Source: Taklimakanibacter sp021828105
Lineage (GTDB): Bacteria; Pseudomonadota; Alphaproteobacteria; Rhizobiales; Aestuariivirgaceae
Assembly (NCBI GenBank): GCA_021828105.1
Contig: JAKATG010000028.1
Coordinates: forward strand, 26,395-90,394
Direction of reading: 5' to 3'
DNA length: 64,000 nt
The position numbers and the translations under genes are program-made. The notes under the pieces are model-generated. The model did no database searches. It was not told the DNA's origin and worked only from the letters and a program-made list of their open reading frames with translations. Below are positions 35,709 through 44,186 of this stretch, piece after piece (the stretch's first letter is position 1; each line of letters starts with the position of its first letter).

Positions 35709-35815
35709 CAGGAGTGCCGTCTCGCGTTCATCGAGTCCCTGTTGCTCGTCGCTCTGCGGGCTGGACGCTACCCGGTCTGGCGCGTGGGGAATGAAGCGGA
35801 GGGACATGTGGGTTC

Positions 35816-37690
35816 GTGAGGCGTCATCTTATCCTATCGGCGATCTGGGCTGTCGCGGTGGCGATCTTTGCCCTGCTGATGTCGTTGACGCCGATCGCGG
35901 AGAGGCTCGAGAATCAGTATGCGCTCGGACTGCTTTATGGCCTGCGTCCGCAGGTCGAGCGGGCGCCTGGCGCCGCCGTCGTCGCCATCGACCGCAAAAC
36001 GCTCGAGTGGCTCCGCGACGACAGCGATACCGAAGGCAAAGGACCGCTATTGTCCTGCCTGCCGCCCGGGGTGAAGGAAAAGCTCGCCGAGGTGAGAGGG
36101 CCGGGCTCCATACCTCGCTCGGTGCATGGCTGCGCGCTTGCCGAGCTCAAGCGGCTCGGATTCAAGGCGGCGATCTTCGATATCCTCTTCATGGTGCCGG
36201 GCGCGAAAGACGATGATGAGGAATTCGCCAGGGCATTGAAGAGCAACCTGGCGACCGGCATTCTGGTCGGGTTCGAACGATCGATGGTCAGAGACGGCGT
36301 TTCGGAGGTGCTTGTCGAGCGGGAGCTGGAACCGATCGATCTGTTCAGAACGAGCGCCGCCACCACGGGCGCTTTTCTCCTGCCGCGCCCGGGCGGTCCG
36401 GTCTATGGCTATTGGCCGAGGGTCGCGGGCTTCCCCGAGACCAAGTCATTGCCCGAGGAAGCGCTCTTCCTCATTGGTTCGCCGCTCTACGCCGCGCTCT
36501 CGACCTCCATCGCCAGCCCGGCGCTGCGATATTTCTGGCTCTATGGTCCGCCGGGAACGATCGAGACCATATCTTTGCGCGACCTGCTGCGGCGTGACGT
36601 GGACCCGTCCATTCCGGCCCTGGCCCCGTCTTCCATCGCCTTCATCGGCGCCTCCGATCCGAGCTCGACCAACTATCCCGACAGCTTCCCGACCTTCATC
36701 CGCGGCGGCAGCGATGCCGATCTGAGCGGCGTCGAGCTTGCCGCCACTGCCTTTCTCAACCTGCTGCATGGTGATACCGTGCGCCGCCTGCCGCTGCTCG
36801 AGACGACCCTCCTTATCCTCGCCTTCGCCGCCGCGGTGGGATTCCTGGCGCGCTTCAATCCGACCTATGCGATCCTCTCCGCAATCCCGATCGGTCTCCT
36901 CTATGTTGCGTTCGCGGCATGGCTCTTTGCGCGCGCCCATCTCTTCATGCCGGTTGCGACGCCGGTTTTCATCCTGCTGCCCGCCGCCTTCGTGGCGGCC
37001 ATCTTCATGCGCTACCGGCTGGCCCGGTCACTCATCATGCGATTGGCGCCGGCACCGGTCGCCCGGCGGCGGCTCGGCCTGATGACCGAAGAGCGCAGCA
37101 AGGCCGTCTCCGATGAGGCGACAGTCATCTTCTTCGACCTGATCGGCTCGACGAAGATCGCGGAGAAGCTGGCGCCCTTGGACTTCAGCGTGCTTCTCAA
37201 TTCCTATCACGACACGATCACCAAGGTCGTCGAGGCGCATGGCGGGTTCATCAATGCCTATTCGGGCGATGGGGTCATGGCCGCCTTCACCCGCATCGAC
37301 GCCGGCGCCGATCACGCTTTGCGCGCCTGCAGATCGTCGATCAGGGTGGTGCGTGAGATGCGGCGGTTCAACGCCGCCAATGCCGGCAAGTCGATTCCAC
37401 CGCTGCACTTGCGGGTCGGCATCAACAGCGGCACGGTCGCCGAAGGCGAGATCGGCGCTGCGAACCGGTTCAATTTCTCGGTGGTGGGCGACGTGGTCAA
37501 TCTCGCCTCGCGGCTCGAGCAATTGGGCAAGGTTCTGTTCGCCGGTGAAAACGACATCATTCTGCTCGGGCACAGGACGAGGCAATTGGCGGGCGACAAT
37601 GGCCTGAAGTTCGCCGACTGCGGGCTGCAGGAGATCCGCGGGCGCGACAAGGCCGAGCAGGTCCACAGGCTTCTGGTCGCCGACGCCTAG
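35816..37690 (+). CDS. CHASE2-domain class III nucleotide cyclase
   Basis: A 624-residue membrane protein starting at GTG 35816 (GGAGGG at 35798). A first helix (about 5-25) leads into an extracytoplasmic CHASE2 domain (about 30-310, with AVVAIDRKTLEWLR and FKAAIFDILF), then three helices (about 325-405) and a cyclase domain (about 430-600). The first metal Asp (VIFFDLIGST), second metal Asp (YSGDGVMAAF) and Asn/Arg (NLASRLE) are kept. The adenine-specifying Lys, expected two residues before the aromatic of FINAYSGD, is Ala, so substrate choice or activity may be altered. The next gene encodes a FecR-TPR-barrel protein; CHASE2 cyclases and FecR proteins are often neighbours. Confidence 0.87.
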   Translation: MRRHLILSAIWAVAVAIFALLMSLTPIAERLENQYALGLLYGLRPQVERAPGAAVVAIDRKTLEWLRDDSDTEGKGPLLSCLPPGVKEKLAEVRGPGSIPRSVHGCALAELKRLGFKAAIFDILFMVPGAKDDDEEFARALKSNLATGILVGFERSMVRDGVSEVLVERELEPIDLFRTSAATTGAFLLPRPGGPVYGYWPRVAGFPETKSLPEEALFLIGSPLYAALSTSIASPALRYFWLYGPPGTIETISLRDLLRRDVDPSIPALAPSSIAFIGASDPSSTNYPDSFPTFIRGGSDADLSGVELAATAFLNLLHGDTVRRLPLLETTLLILAFAAAVGFLARFNPTYAILSAIPIGLLYVAFAAWLFARAHLFMPVATPVFILLPAAFVAAIFMRYRLARSLIMRLAPAPVARRRLGLMTEERSKAVSDEATVIFFDLIGSTKIAEKLAPLDFSVLLNSYHDTITKVVEAHGGFINAYSGDGVMAAFTRIDAGADHALRACRSSIRVVREMRRFNAANAGKSIPPLHLRVGINSGTVAEGEIGAANRFNFSVVGDVVNLASRLEQLGKVLFAGENDIILLGHRTRQLAGDNGLKFADCGLQEIRGRDKAEQVHRLLVADA

Positions 37691-37740
37691 TTCTATCGCT
37701 GGTAATGTATCCTGACCTTTGGTAACCTGGGGAACCGAGG

Positions 37741-40700
37741 GTGACATGCAGTTTGTGGGTTTCAATGGGTGCATCCCGATCAGCGACGGGCGTCGCAATT
37801 GTCGCGCTGGCGGTGACGGCTTTTCTCGCCGGAGCGGCGAGCGCCCAGGACCGAACACCGTGCCCGGCGGGCACGCCCGGCGCGCCGTCGGTCTATATTG
37901 ATTCGAGCAGCCCCGAGGTACTGGTCCTGACGACCGAGGGCCGGCAGTTGAATGCCGCCAACAATCTTCTTCTGTGTCCCGGCGACGAGATCCGCACCGG
38001 CGCCACCGGCCGTGTCGCCATCCGTTTCGACGAGAAGCGCACCGTGATCCGGCTCGACGGCAACAGCCGTACGCGCATCCTCTCGGGCGGCACCGGCTCT
38101 TCCGACGTCACGCTGTTCTCCGGCGTGCTCTATTTCCTGAGCTCGGTCAAACAGACCTTCCGCGTGGATACGCCTTATATCGTCGCCGGCATCGAAGGCA
38201 CCGAAGCGCTCGTCGGCGTCGACCAGAGCGAGAGCCTGGCGATCACGGCGGTCCGTGAGGGTGTCGTCAGCGCTTTCGACCGCAGCGCCGGCCCGCAGCG
38301 CAGCGTCGATGTGCAAGCCGGCGAGGCGGCCTATCGCTCGAACCGCGTGCCCTTCGCCAAATCCGCGATCGAAGACGTGCCGGCGCAATTCCGCCGCCTC
38401 ATCGTAGTCTCGGACTCGGCCGTCGACTGGGCGATTTATTATCCGCCGATCATGCTCTTGCCGAAGGGCGCCAGCGGCACATTGCGCCAGGCGGTCGATC
38501 TCCTTTCCTCGGGCGATTTCGCGCCCGCCATCTCACTTCTCGACCGGGCACCGAGGAAGGAGCGCGCCACCGCGGCCTCTTTGCGCGCCGTCATCGCCGT
38601 CAGCCGCAACCGGATCGAGGAAGCGGAAAAATGGAGCGCCGTCGCGCTCGGCGAAAATCCTGATCTCGCCGCCGCCCATATCGCGCAGTCCTATGTCCTC
38701 CAGGCGACGGGACAGCTCACCGAGGCGGTCGATGCCGCGCGCACCGCCGCAGGGTTGGCACCCCGCGACCCTTACGTCCTGGCGCGCCTCGCCGAGCTCC
38801 TGATGATCATCGGCGATCGCCCGCATGCGCTCGAGGTGGCGGAGGCTTCGATCGACATAGAGCCGACACCTCTCGGCCTGTTCGTCGCCGGCCTGGCGCG
38901 GCTCGCCGCCTGGCAATATGAGCGCGCCACGTCCTTCTTCACGGAGGCCATGGATCTCGATGCCGAGGCGCCCTTGCCGCGGCTGGGCCTCGGCTTGACC
39001 TATATCAAGCAGGGCATGACCCACGAGGGGACCTGGCAGATCGAACGGGCGGTCGCGCATGATCCGCGCGAGTCGGCTTTGCGGACCTGGCTCGGCCGCG
39101 CCTATTACGATGAGGGCGAGCGCGCCAAGGCCCACAACCAGTTCGAGCTCGAGATGCAGGAGGACCCTGAGAATCCCAACGCCTATCTGTTCGACGCCAT
39201 TGCCGATTTCTCGGAGAACCGGCCGATCCCGGCTTTGCGCGACCTCCAGGAGGCCGAAAAATATGCCGATGCGCGGCGCGTGCTGCGCTCCGAGCTCGGC
39301 CTCAAGGAGGATGCGGCGGCGCGGGGCGCCGCGCTCGGCCGCATCTATGATGTGCTCAGCTTCGACCTTCTCGCGACCGACGCCGGGACGGAAGCCGTCG
39401 AGCTCGCCCCCGCCAATCCCGGCGCGCACCGCTTCCTCGCCGATGTCTATCGCTCGCGTCAGGAATACGAGATCGCCCAGACCAGCGAATTGCTCGTGTC
39501 GCAATTGCTGAGCCCGCCCTCCAAGACGCCGGTCCAGCCCGAGCTGGCGGAGACGCGGCTCGAGCTCTTGGATACGACCGGGCCGGCACGCGTGACCTTT
39601 GCCGAATTCGCGCCGCTCTTCGATGCGGACGGGCTGGCATTCACCGGCACCGGGATGGCGGGCACCCAGGACACGCTGAGCGGCGAATATGCGGTCACCG
39701 GACTCTATCGCAACGCCTCCATCAGCGTCGGCCAGTATTATTACGAGACCGACGGCTATCGCCAAAACAACGGCCTCGAGCACGACATCTTCGATGCCGT
39801 GGCGACTTTCGCGATAACGCCCGAATTCAGCATCTTCGGCGAATACCGCCATCGCAAGACGAACGGCGGCGACCGGCAGATCGGCTTCGATATCGACGAG
39901 TTCAGCAAGACGCAGCGCTCCAGCCTGACCCGCGAGGTGATGCGCGTCGGATTCCATGCGCAGCCGACCTATAATTCCGATCTGCTCGGCGTCTATACCT
40001 GGGCCAGCCTCGAGAGCGGCACGACCAACAAGGACTTCGGCACGTTCACGACCAACAGCGAAGACAAAGCCGACAGCGTGCAACTGCTCTATATCTGGAA
40101 CGGCGAGAGCTGGCGCGGCCTGGTGGGCGGATCCCATATCGCCAACGATGTGACGTCCGGGTTTGATTTCGACGGCTTCGGCGACACCGAGACGTTCGAC
40201 GTCAACTACTGGAATGGCTACGCCTATCTCTATCTCGACTGGCCGCAAGGCATCACCTGGACGCTGGGCGGCGCGCTGGTGAGCTTTGACGAGGAGCGCG
40301 TCGGCGGCGCCGATATCGACGAGTTCCTGCCGAAGGCCGGCGTCAGGGCCCGCCTCACGGACCGGCTGACCGTCAGGGCGAGCTATCTCGAGAATCTGAA
40401 GCCCGAGCTGGTTTCGGACCAGGTGATCGAGCCGACCAATGTCGCGGGCTTCAACCAGTATTACGACGCCATCAACGGCGCGGTGCTGGAACAAGCGGGC
40501 GTCGGACTCGACTACGCCTTGACCGCCGACATCACGGTCGGCACGGAAGCCATCTGGCGCTGGTGGGACATTCCCACGGGCTTCGGTTCCGACGCGCAGA
40601 CGGACGATACCGTCTATCGCGGTTATGCTTATTTCGTGCTCACCGAACAGCTGGCCTTGGCCGCTGAGGTTGACTACGAGCTTTCCGAATCGGACGATCC

Positions 40701-41028
40701 GAACGATTTCGAGAAATGGGAAGCGACCTCGTTTCCCGTCACCCTCAGCTATTTTGCCGAGGGCGGCTGGTTCGGCTCGGCCCAGGTGGTCCTGGTCGAC
40801 GGCGCGTTCCGCACCGGTGGGATCGAGCAGGACGACCAGTTCGCGGTGGTCAATGCCAGCGCCGGATATCGCTTCCCCGACAATCGCGGGGTCATGTCGA
40901 TCGAGGCGCTGAACCTGTTCGACCAGCGCTTCCACTACCAGAACCGCACCTTCACGCCGGACCTGACGGCGGCACCGCGCTATGCGCCCGAGCTCACGGT
41001 CCTGGGCCGGCTCACACTGAGTTTTTGA
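37741..41028 (+). CDS. FecR-domain, TPR and outer-membrane beta-barrel fusion protein
   Basis: A 1095-residue three-part protein (GTG 37741; ATG 37765 would give a tighter signal peptide). A signal peptide ends near AGAASAQ. A FecR domain follows (about 55-165, LNAANNLLLCPGDEIRTGATG read in two parts; VAGIEGTEALVGV). A TPR array (about 245-560) contains helices such as AAAHIAQSYVLQATGQLTEA. The last 490 residues show alternating amphipathic strands rich in Tyr/Trp and end in LTLSF with a C-terminal Phe, the assembly signal of outer-membrane barrels. It may act as a channel or receptor that reports to, or works with, the upstream CHASE2 cyclase. No TonB box is obvious. Confidence 0.82.
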   Translation: MTCSLWVSMGASRSATGVAIVALAVTAFLAGAASAQDRTPCPAGTPGAPSVYIDSSSPEVLVLTTEGRQLNAANNLLLCPGDEIRTGATGRVAIRFDEKRTVIRLDGNSRTRILSGGTGSSDVTLFSGVLYFLSSVKQTFRVDTPYIVAGIEGTEALVGVDQSESLAITAVREGVVSAFDRSAGPQRSVDVQAGEAAYRSNRVPFAKSAIEDVPAQFRRLIVVSDSAVDWAIYYPPIMLLPKGASGTLRQAVDLLSSGDFAPAISLLDRAPRKERATAASLRAVIAVSRNRIEEAEKWSAVALGENPDLAAAHIAQSYVLQATGQLTEAVDAARTAAGLAPRDPYVLARLAELLMIIGDRPHALEVAEASIDIEPTPLGLFVAGLARLAAWQYERATSFFTEAMDLDAEAPLPRLGLGLTYIKQGMTHEGTWQIERAVAHDPRESALRTWLGRAYYDEGERAKAHNQFELEMQEDPENPNAYLFDAIADFSENRPIPALRDLQEAEKYADARRVLRSELGLKEDAAARGAALGRIYDVLSFDLLATDAGTEAVELAPANPGAHRFLADVYRSRQEYEIAQTSELLVSQLLSPPSKTPVQPELAETRLELLDTTGPARVTFAEFAPLFDADGLAFTGTGMAGTQDTLSGEYAVTGLYRNASISVGQYYYETDGYRQNNGLEHDIFDAVATFAITPEFSIFGEYRHRKTNGGDRQIGFDIDEFSKTQRSSLTREVMRVGFHAQPTYNSDLLGVYTWASLESGTTNKDFGTFTTNSEDKADSVQLLYIWNGESWRGLVGGSHIANDVTSGFDFDGFGDTETFDVNYWNGYAYLYLDWPQGITWTLGGALVSFDEERVGGADIDEFLPKAGVRARLTDRLTVRASYLENLKPELVSDQVIEPTNVAGFNQYYDAINGAVLEQAGVGLDYALTADITVGTEAIWRWWDIPTGFGSDAQTDDTVYRGYAYFVLTEQLALAAEVDYELSESDDPNDFEKWEATSFPVTLSYFAEGGWFGSAQVVLVDGAFRTGGIEQDDQFAVVNASAGYRFPDNRGVMSIEALNLFDQRFHYQNRTFTPDLTAAPRYAPELTVLGRLTLSF

Positions 41029-41086
41029 TCGGGCGAGCACGCCACCACGCCCGTCTTGCAAGCAGCAAGCGAGCCGCTTCCAACGA

Positions 41087-41364
41087 TTCCCCTCTCCCGT
41101 TGCGAAGCAATGGGAGAGGGTGCCCGATAGGGCGGGTGAGGGCTCTGTGTCTCAGCAAGTATATTCGTTGAGATCAGAACACGCTGCTCGAAAGAGCCCT
41201 CATCCGCGCTTTGCGCACATAGATCACGATCAGGTCAGATCGGAACGATCTGACCTGATCAACGTGATCGAAATCCTAAAATGGGCGCGCGATCGGACGG
41301 AAAACCGGTGGCCACTTTTCCTGATCGCGCGCCTCCCATTGCTGCGCAACGGGAGAAGGGAAAT
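41087..41364. repeat. Palindromic intergenic repeat interrupted by a second repeat
   Basis: The outer element matches the family at 43958 and 60062: CCCCTCTCCCGTTGCG, GGGAGAGGGTGCCCGATAGG, then GAGCCCTCATCCG and, after an interruption, CTCCCATTGCTGCGCAACGGGAGAAGGG (in two parts). About 125 bases (roughly 41208-41332) are inserted into the right arm. The insert starts with a near-perfect hairpin (41222-41269, 14-bp core stem with loop GAA) and ends in GAAAACCGGTGGCCACTTTTC, another palindrome widespread in rhizobia. No gene is present in the 365-base gap. Confidence 0.75.
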
Positions 41365-41393
41365 GATGGATAGCCCCGAGGCGGATTTGATGA

Positions 41394-41768
41394 TCACGGC
41401 ACCGAGGAGGTGGGCGGGAGCACGCCGATATAATCGCGGATCTGCTCCAGATAGATGATCACGGCGACGATGATCGCCGTGAACAGCAGCATGGCCGTGA
41501 ACATCCAGCCTTTGCCGGGAAGCGAGCCCACCCGGTCGTCGAGCTCGCGCACATCATTGCCGGCGGACATGATCGTTTTGGTCATGTCGCGAAAGTCGCG
41601 GCGCATGTCGCCCAGATCGTCGCGCATGTGGTCGACATGCGCCTCGATGCTGGCGATGCGGGCATCGGCACCATAGGGGAGCGCGCCCCCGGTTACGACT
41701 TTCGGCGGCGGCCTGGTTTCGGAAGCCGGCTGCTCACTGGTGAAGTCTGACGTATCGGTCTCGCTCAT
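41394..41768 (-). CDS. Hypothetical tail-anchored membrane protein
   Basis: A 124-residue protein I cannot assign. ATG 41768 is chosen over an upstream start because it opens a polar, disordered N-terminus (SETDTSDFTSEQPASETRP). A helical segment with heptad pattern follows (about 45-85, ARIASIEAHVDHMRDDLGDM, RRDFRDMTKTIM), then one transmembrane helix near the C-terminus (WMFTAMLLFTAIIVAVIIYL). This layout (coiled coil plus terminal helix) is common in small alphaproteobacterial proteins of unknown role. Family resemblance is only by architecture. Confidence 0.65.
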   Translation of the reverse strand: MSETDTSDFTSEQPASETRPPPKVVTGGALPYGADARIASIEAHVDHMRDDLGDMRRDFRDMTKTIMSAGNDVRELDDRVGSLPGKGWMFTAMLLFTAIIVAVIIYLEQIRDYIGVLPPTSSVP

Positions 41769-41816
41769 GACTGAAAATCCCTTGGAACGGATCATCCAAC
41801 AGTCGCCCAGACGCAC

Positions 41817-42136
41817 TCAGCCGATCATATCATCTTTCACAGAGGCAGAGAATATTTTCTCCTGCGCCGGGCCCTTCACCTCGGCTGTCCGTGACGCCGG
41901 ATACAGGGATTATCAGGGATTATCAGGGAATTTCCGCAGAGAAATTCCTCGATCCAGCAATATCAAGGAGTTAGCTGTTTGCCATGCCGTGGAGCAGGGA
42001 ATTTCGGCCTCCGGGCAAGCACATAAGCCCGCTGGATTTTCTTCCTCCGAAAAGCTGGGCAGGCGCCTCGGCGCAAAGCTTGCGAGCATGAGATTTCCCA
42101 ATCCCATGCTACGGCCCGCGATTGCAAGCGGCATTT
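41817..42136. other. Intergenic region with short direct repeats
   Basis: About 320 bases between two minus-strand genes with no convincing gene. The unit GGGATTATCA occurs twice in tandem (from 41906) and is followed by GGGAATTTCC and its inverted match GAGAAATTCC. GGGAATTTCGG recurs near 41998. Nothing else is recognised. Confidence 0.4.
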
Positions 42137-42499
42137 TCAAGCGAGGTCGGAGAGGCGCCGGCGCGGCCGGTAGGGGCTTTTGGGATTGATGTCGAGATCG
42201 ACGACCTCGACGCAGCTTTGCGCCCGAAGGTGGCTCGAACCCTTGTAGAGAGGACCGTCGCGCAGCTGCACGTCGCTCGCTTTGGCGAGTCTCAGGCATT
42301 TCCAGTCGGGAAGGCGGGAGCTGCTCTCGCCGGCGAATTGATAGGCAAGCGCCGTTTCCGCGCCCTTGCTGTGGCCGAGGAGGATGGGGCAGAGCTCGCG
42401 AGGGTGCCCGTCATAGAGGCAAAGGACCTGCTTTCCCGTCGCCATGGCCTCGGCGAACAGTGCGTAGGTTTCGCTCTGGGCGGGTTTCGTCTGTTTCAT
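42137..42499 (-). CDS. Hypothetical protein, WYL-domain-like
   Basis: A 120-residue protein. The pattern VLCLYDGHPRELCPILLGH, ALAYQFAGE, DWKCLRLAKASDVQL (strand-turn-strand, then a conserved W/R/L stretch) resembles a stand-alone WYL-like or SH3-like ligand-binding fold, but without the W-Y-L triad itself. The C-terminus is basic (PKSPYRPRRRLSDLA). It is divergent from mntH. Function is unknown; the fold comment is inference from pattern only. Confidence 0.6.
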   Translation of the reverse strand: MKQTKPAQSETYALFAEAMATGKQVLCLYDGHPRELCPILLGHSKGAETALAYQFAGESSSRLPDWKCLRLAKASDVQLRDGPLYKGSSHLRAQSCVEVVDLDINPKSPYRPRRRLSDLA

Positions 42500-42563
42500 T
42501 AAGGACTTGTAGCAGTTGTACGGATGGCCGGGTCAAGCCCGGCCACATAGTCTCTTGTAATGA

Positions 42564-42581
42564 ATATAGCCTATGCTATAT
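42564..42581. promoter_or_regulatory. MntR-type operator before mntH
   Basis: A perfect interrupted palindrome, ATATAGC-CTAT-GCTATAT, ends eight bases before the mntH start codon. The TAGC-N4-GCTA geometry is that of the manganese repressor MntR box, so mntH is probably shut off when Mn2+ is plentiful. No mntR gene lies in the window. Confidence 0.7.
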
Positions 42582-42588
42582 CTGGGTC

Positions 42589-43938
42589 ATGGACGACCAG
42601 GCCGCGACAGCTATCGATCGCATGATGGGATGGCGCCGCGACCGCGGCGAAGCCTCGCTCTCGGACGTTCACCGCAGCATTCCGGTGAGGGCCGACGCCT
42701 CGATGTGGCGGCGCGCCATGGCCTTCGTCGGCCCGGGCTATCTCGTCTCCGTCGGCTATATGGATCCCGGCAACTGGGCGACCTCGATCGCGGGCGGCGC
42801 GCAATTCGGCTATACGCTGCTCGTCATCGCGCTGATGTCGAACATCATGGCGATCATCCTGCAGTCGCTCTGCGCCAGGCTCGCCATCGCGACGGGGCGC
42901 GACCTGGCCCAAGCCTGCCGCGATGCGTTTCCAAAACCCGTCGCCTGGACCTTATGGCTCTTCGCCGAGATCGCCATCATCGCGACCGATATCGCCGAGG
43001 TGGTGGGCACGGCCATCGGCCTCAATCTGCTCTTCGGCATTCCGCTCGAGATCGGCGTCGTCATCACGGCGCTCGACGTCTTCCTCATCCTCTATCTGCA
43101 AAAGCTCGGCTTCCGCTGGATCGAGGCCTTCATCATCTGCCTCCTCGGCGTGATCGCTGTCTGCTTCGGGGTGCAGATCGCCATGGCCGATCCCGAATGG
43201 GGTGCGGTCATCAAGGGTTTCGCGCCGACGACCGAGATCGTCACCAATCCGCAGATGCTCTATCTGGCGCTCGGCATCATCGGTGCCACGGTGATGCCGC
43301 ATAATCTCTATCTCCATTCGGGCGTGGTGCAGACCAGGGCCTATGGCCGTTCGAACGAGGAGAAGCGCGAGGCCTTGACCTTCGCCACCATCGACTCGAC
43401 CGTCGCCTTGATGTTCGCGCTCCTCGTCAATGCCTCGATCCTGATCCTGGCGGCGGCGACCTTCAACAAGACGGGCCACGCCGGGGTAGCCGAGCTCGGC
43501 GATGCCCATGCGATGCTGGCGCCTTTGTTGGGCTCGCTGCTCGCGCCCAAGCTTTTCGCCATCGCGCTTCTGTGCTGCGGTCTCAATTCGACGGTGACCG
43601 CGACCTTGGCCGGCCAGATCGTGATGGAAGGATTCCTCCGCATCCGCCTGCCGGCGTGGCTCCGGCGTCTCGTGACCCGCATGTTCGCCATCATCCCGGC
43701 GGCGGGCGTCACCATCGCCTATGGGGAATCGGGCACCGGGGCGCTTTTGATCCTGAGCCAGGTGATCCTCGCCTTCCAATTGCCTTTCGCCATCGTGCCC
43801 TTGGTGATGTTCACGCGGAACCGCGAGAAGATGGGGGCGCTGGTGTCGCCGTCCTGGCTGACGATCGTCTCCGCCGTGATCGCCGCCATCATCATCGGCC
43901 TCAATGTGAAGATGCTGTACGATCTGGCGATCGGGTAG
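42589..43938 (+). CDS. mntH: Nramp family Mn2+/Fe2+ transporter MntH
   Basis: A 449-residue proton-coupled divalent-metal importer of the inner membrane with eleven predicted helices. ATG 42589 is used; the open frame runs further up through the operator. The metal-binding DPGN motif of helix 1 is in GYMDPGNWATS, and the helix-6 MPH motif in TVMPHNLYLHSG. The consensus intracellular loop is also seen (LCCGLNSTVTATLAGQIVMEG, in two parts). A manganese-responsive operator overlaps the 5' region. It lies between the conserved guaB-rsmB block and guaA. Confidence 0.95.
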   Translation: MDDQAATAIDRMMGWRRDRGEASLSDVHRSIPVRADASMWRRAMAFVGPGYLVSVGYMDPGNWATSIAGGAQFGYTLLVIALMSNIMAIILQSLCARLAIATGRDLAQACRDAFPKPVAWTLWLFAEIAIIATDIAEVVGTAIGLNLLFGIPLEIGVVITALDVFLILYLQKLGFRWIEAFIICLLGVIAVCFGVQIAMADPEWGAVIKGFAPTTEIVTNPQMLYLALGIIGATVMPHNLYLHSGVVQTRAYGRSNEEKREALTFATIDSTVALMFALLVNASILILAAATFNKTGHAGVAELGDAHAMLAPLLGSLLAPKLFAIALLCCGLNSTVTATLAGQIVMEGFLRIRLPAWLRRLVTRMFAIIPAAGVTIAYGESGTGALLILSQVILAFQLPFAIVPLVMFTRNREKMGALVSPSWLTIVSAVIAAIIIGLNVKMLYDLAIG

Positions 43939-43957
43939 GCTGAGGTCCTTCAGGAAT

Positions 43958-44096
43958 TCCCCCTCTCCCGTCCGAAGGATGGGAGAGGGTGCCCGACAGG
44001 GCGGGTGAGGGCTCTTCGGGCAGTGAAGTGGCTGCAAAAAAGAGCCCTCATCCGGCCTTCGGCCACCTTCCCCCACGCTCCGCGCGGGGGAAGGGG
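43958..44096. repeat. Palindromic intergenic repeat after mntH
   Basis: Inverted repeat with arms CCCCCTCTCCCG...GGGAGAGGGTGCCCGACAGG, GGGTGAGGGCTCTT and AAGAGCCCTCATCCGGCC...CCCGCGCGGGGGAAGGGG. It is the same family as the repeats at 41087, 60062, 60896 and 63741, with a shorter middle. It separates mntH from guaA. Confidence 0.8.
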
Positions 44097-44186
44097 TATG
44101 AAGGCAAGGGGCGTCGCTTTAACTGAGCAAATCAACCCATTACCGACGCCCTTGCGGACTCAAGCGCGATCCCTTAACTGCTCGCC

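Noticed and set aside
42500..42588. Manganese (yybP-ykoY) riboswitch before mntH
   Set aside because: The leader is far too short and has no matching stems; the MntR-type operator explains regulation.
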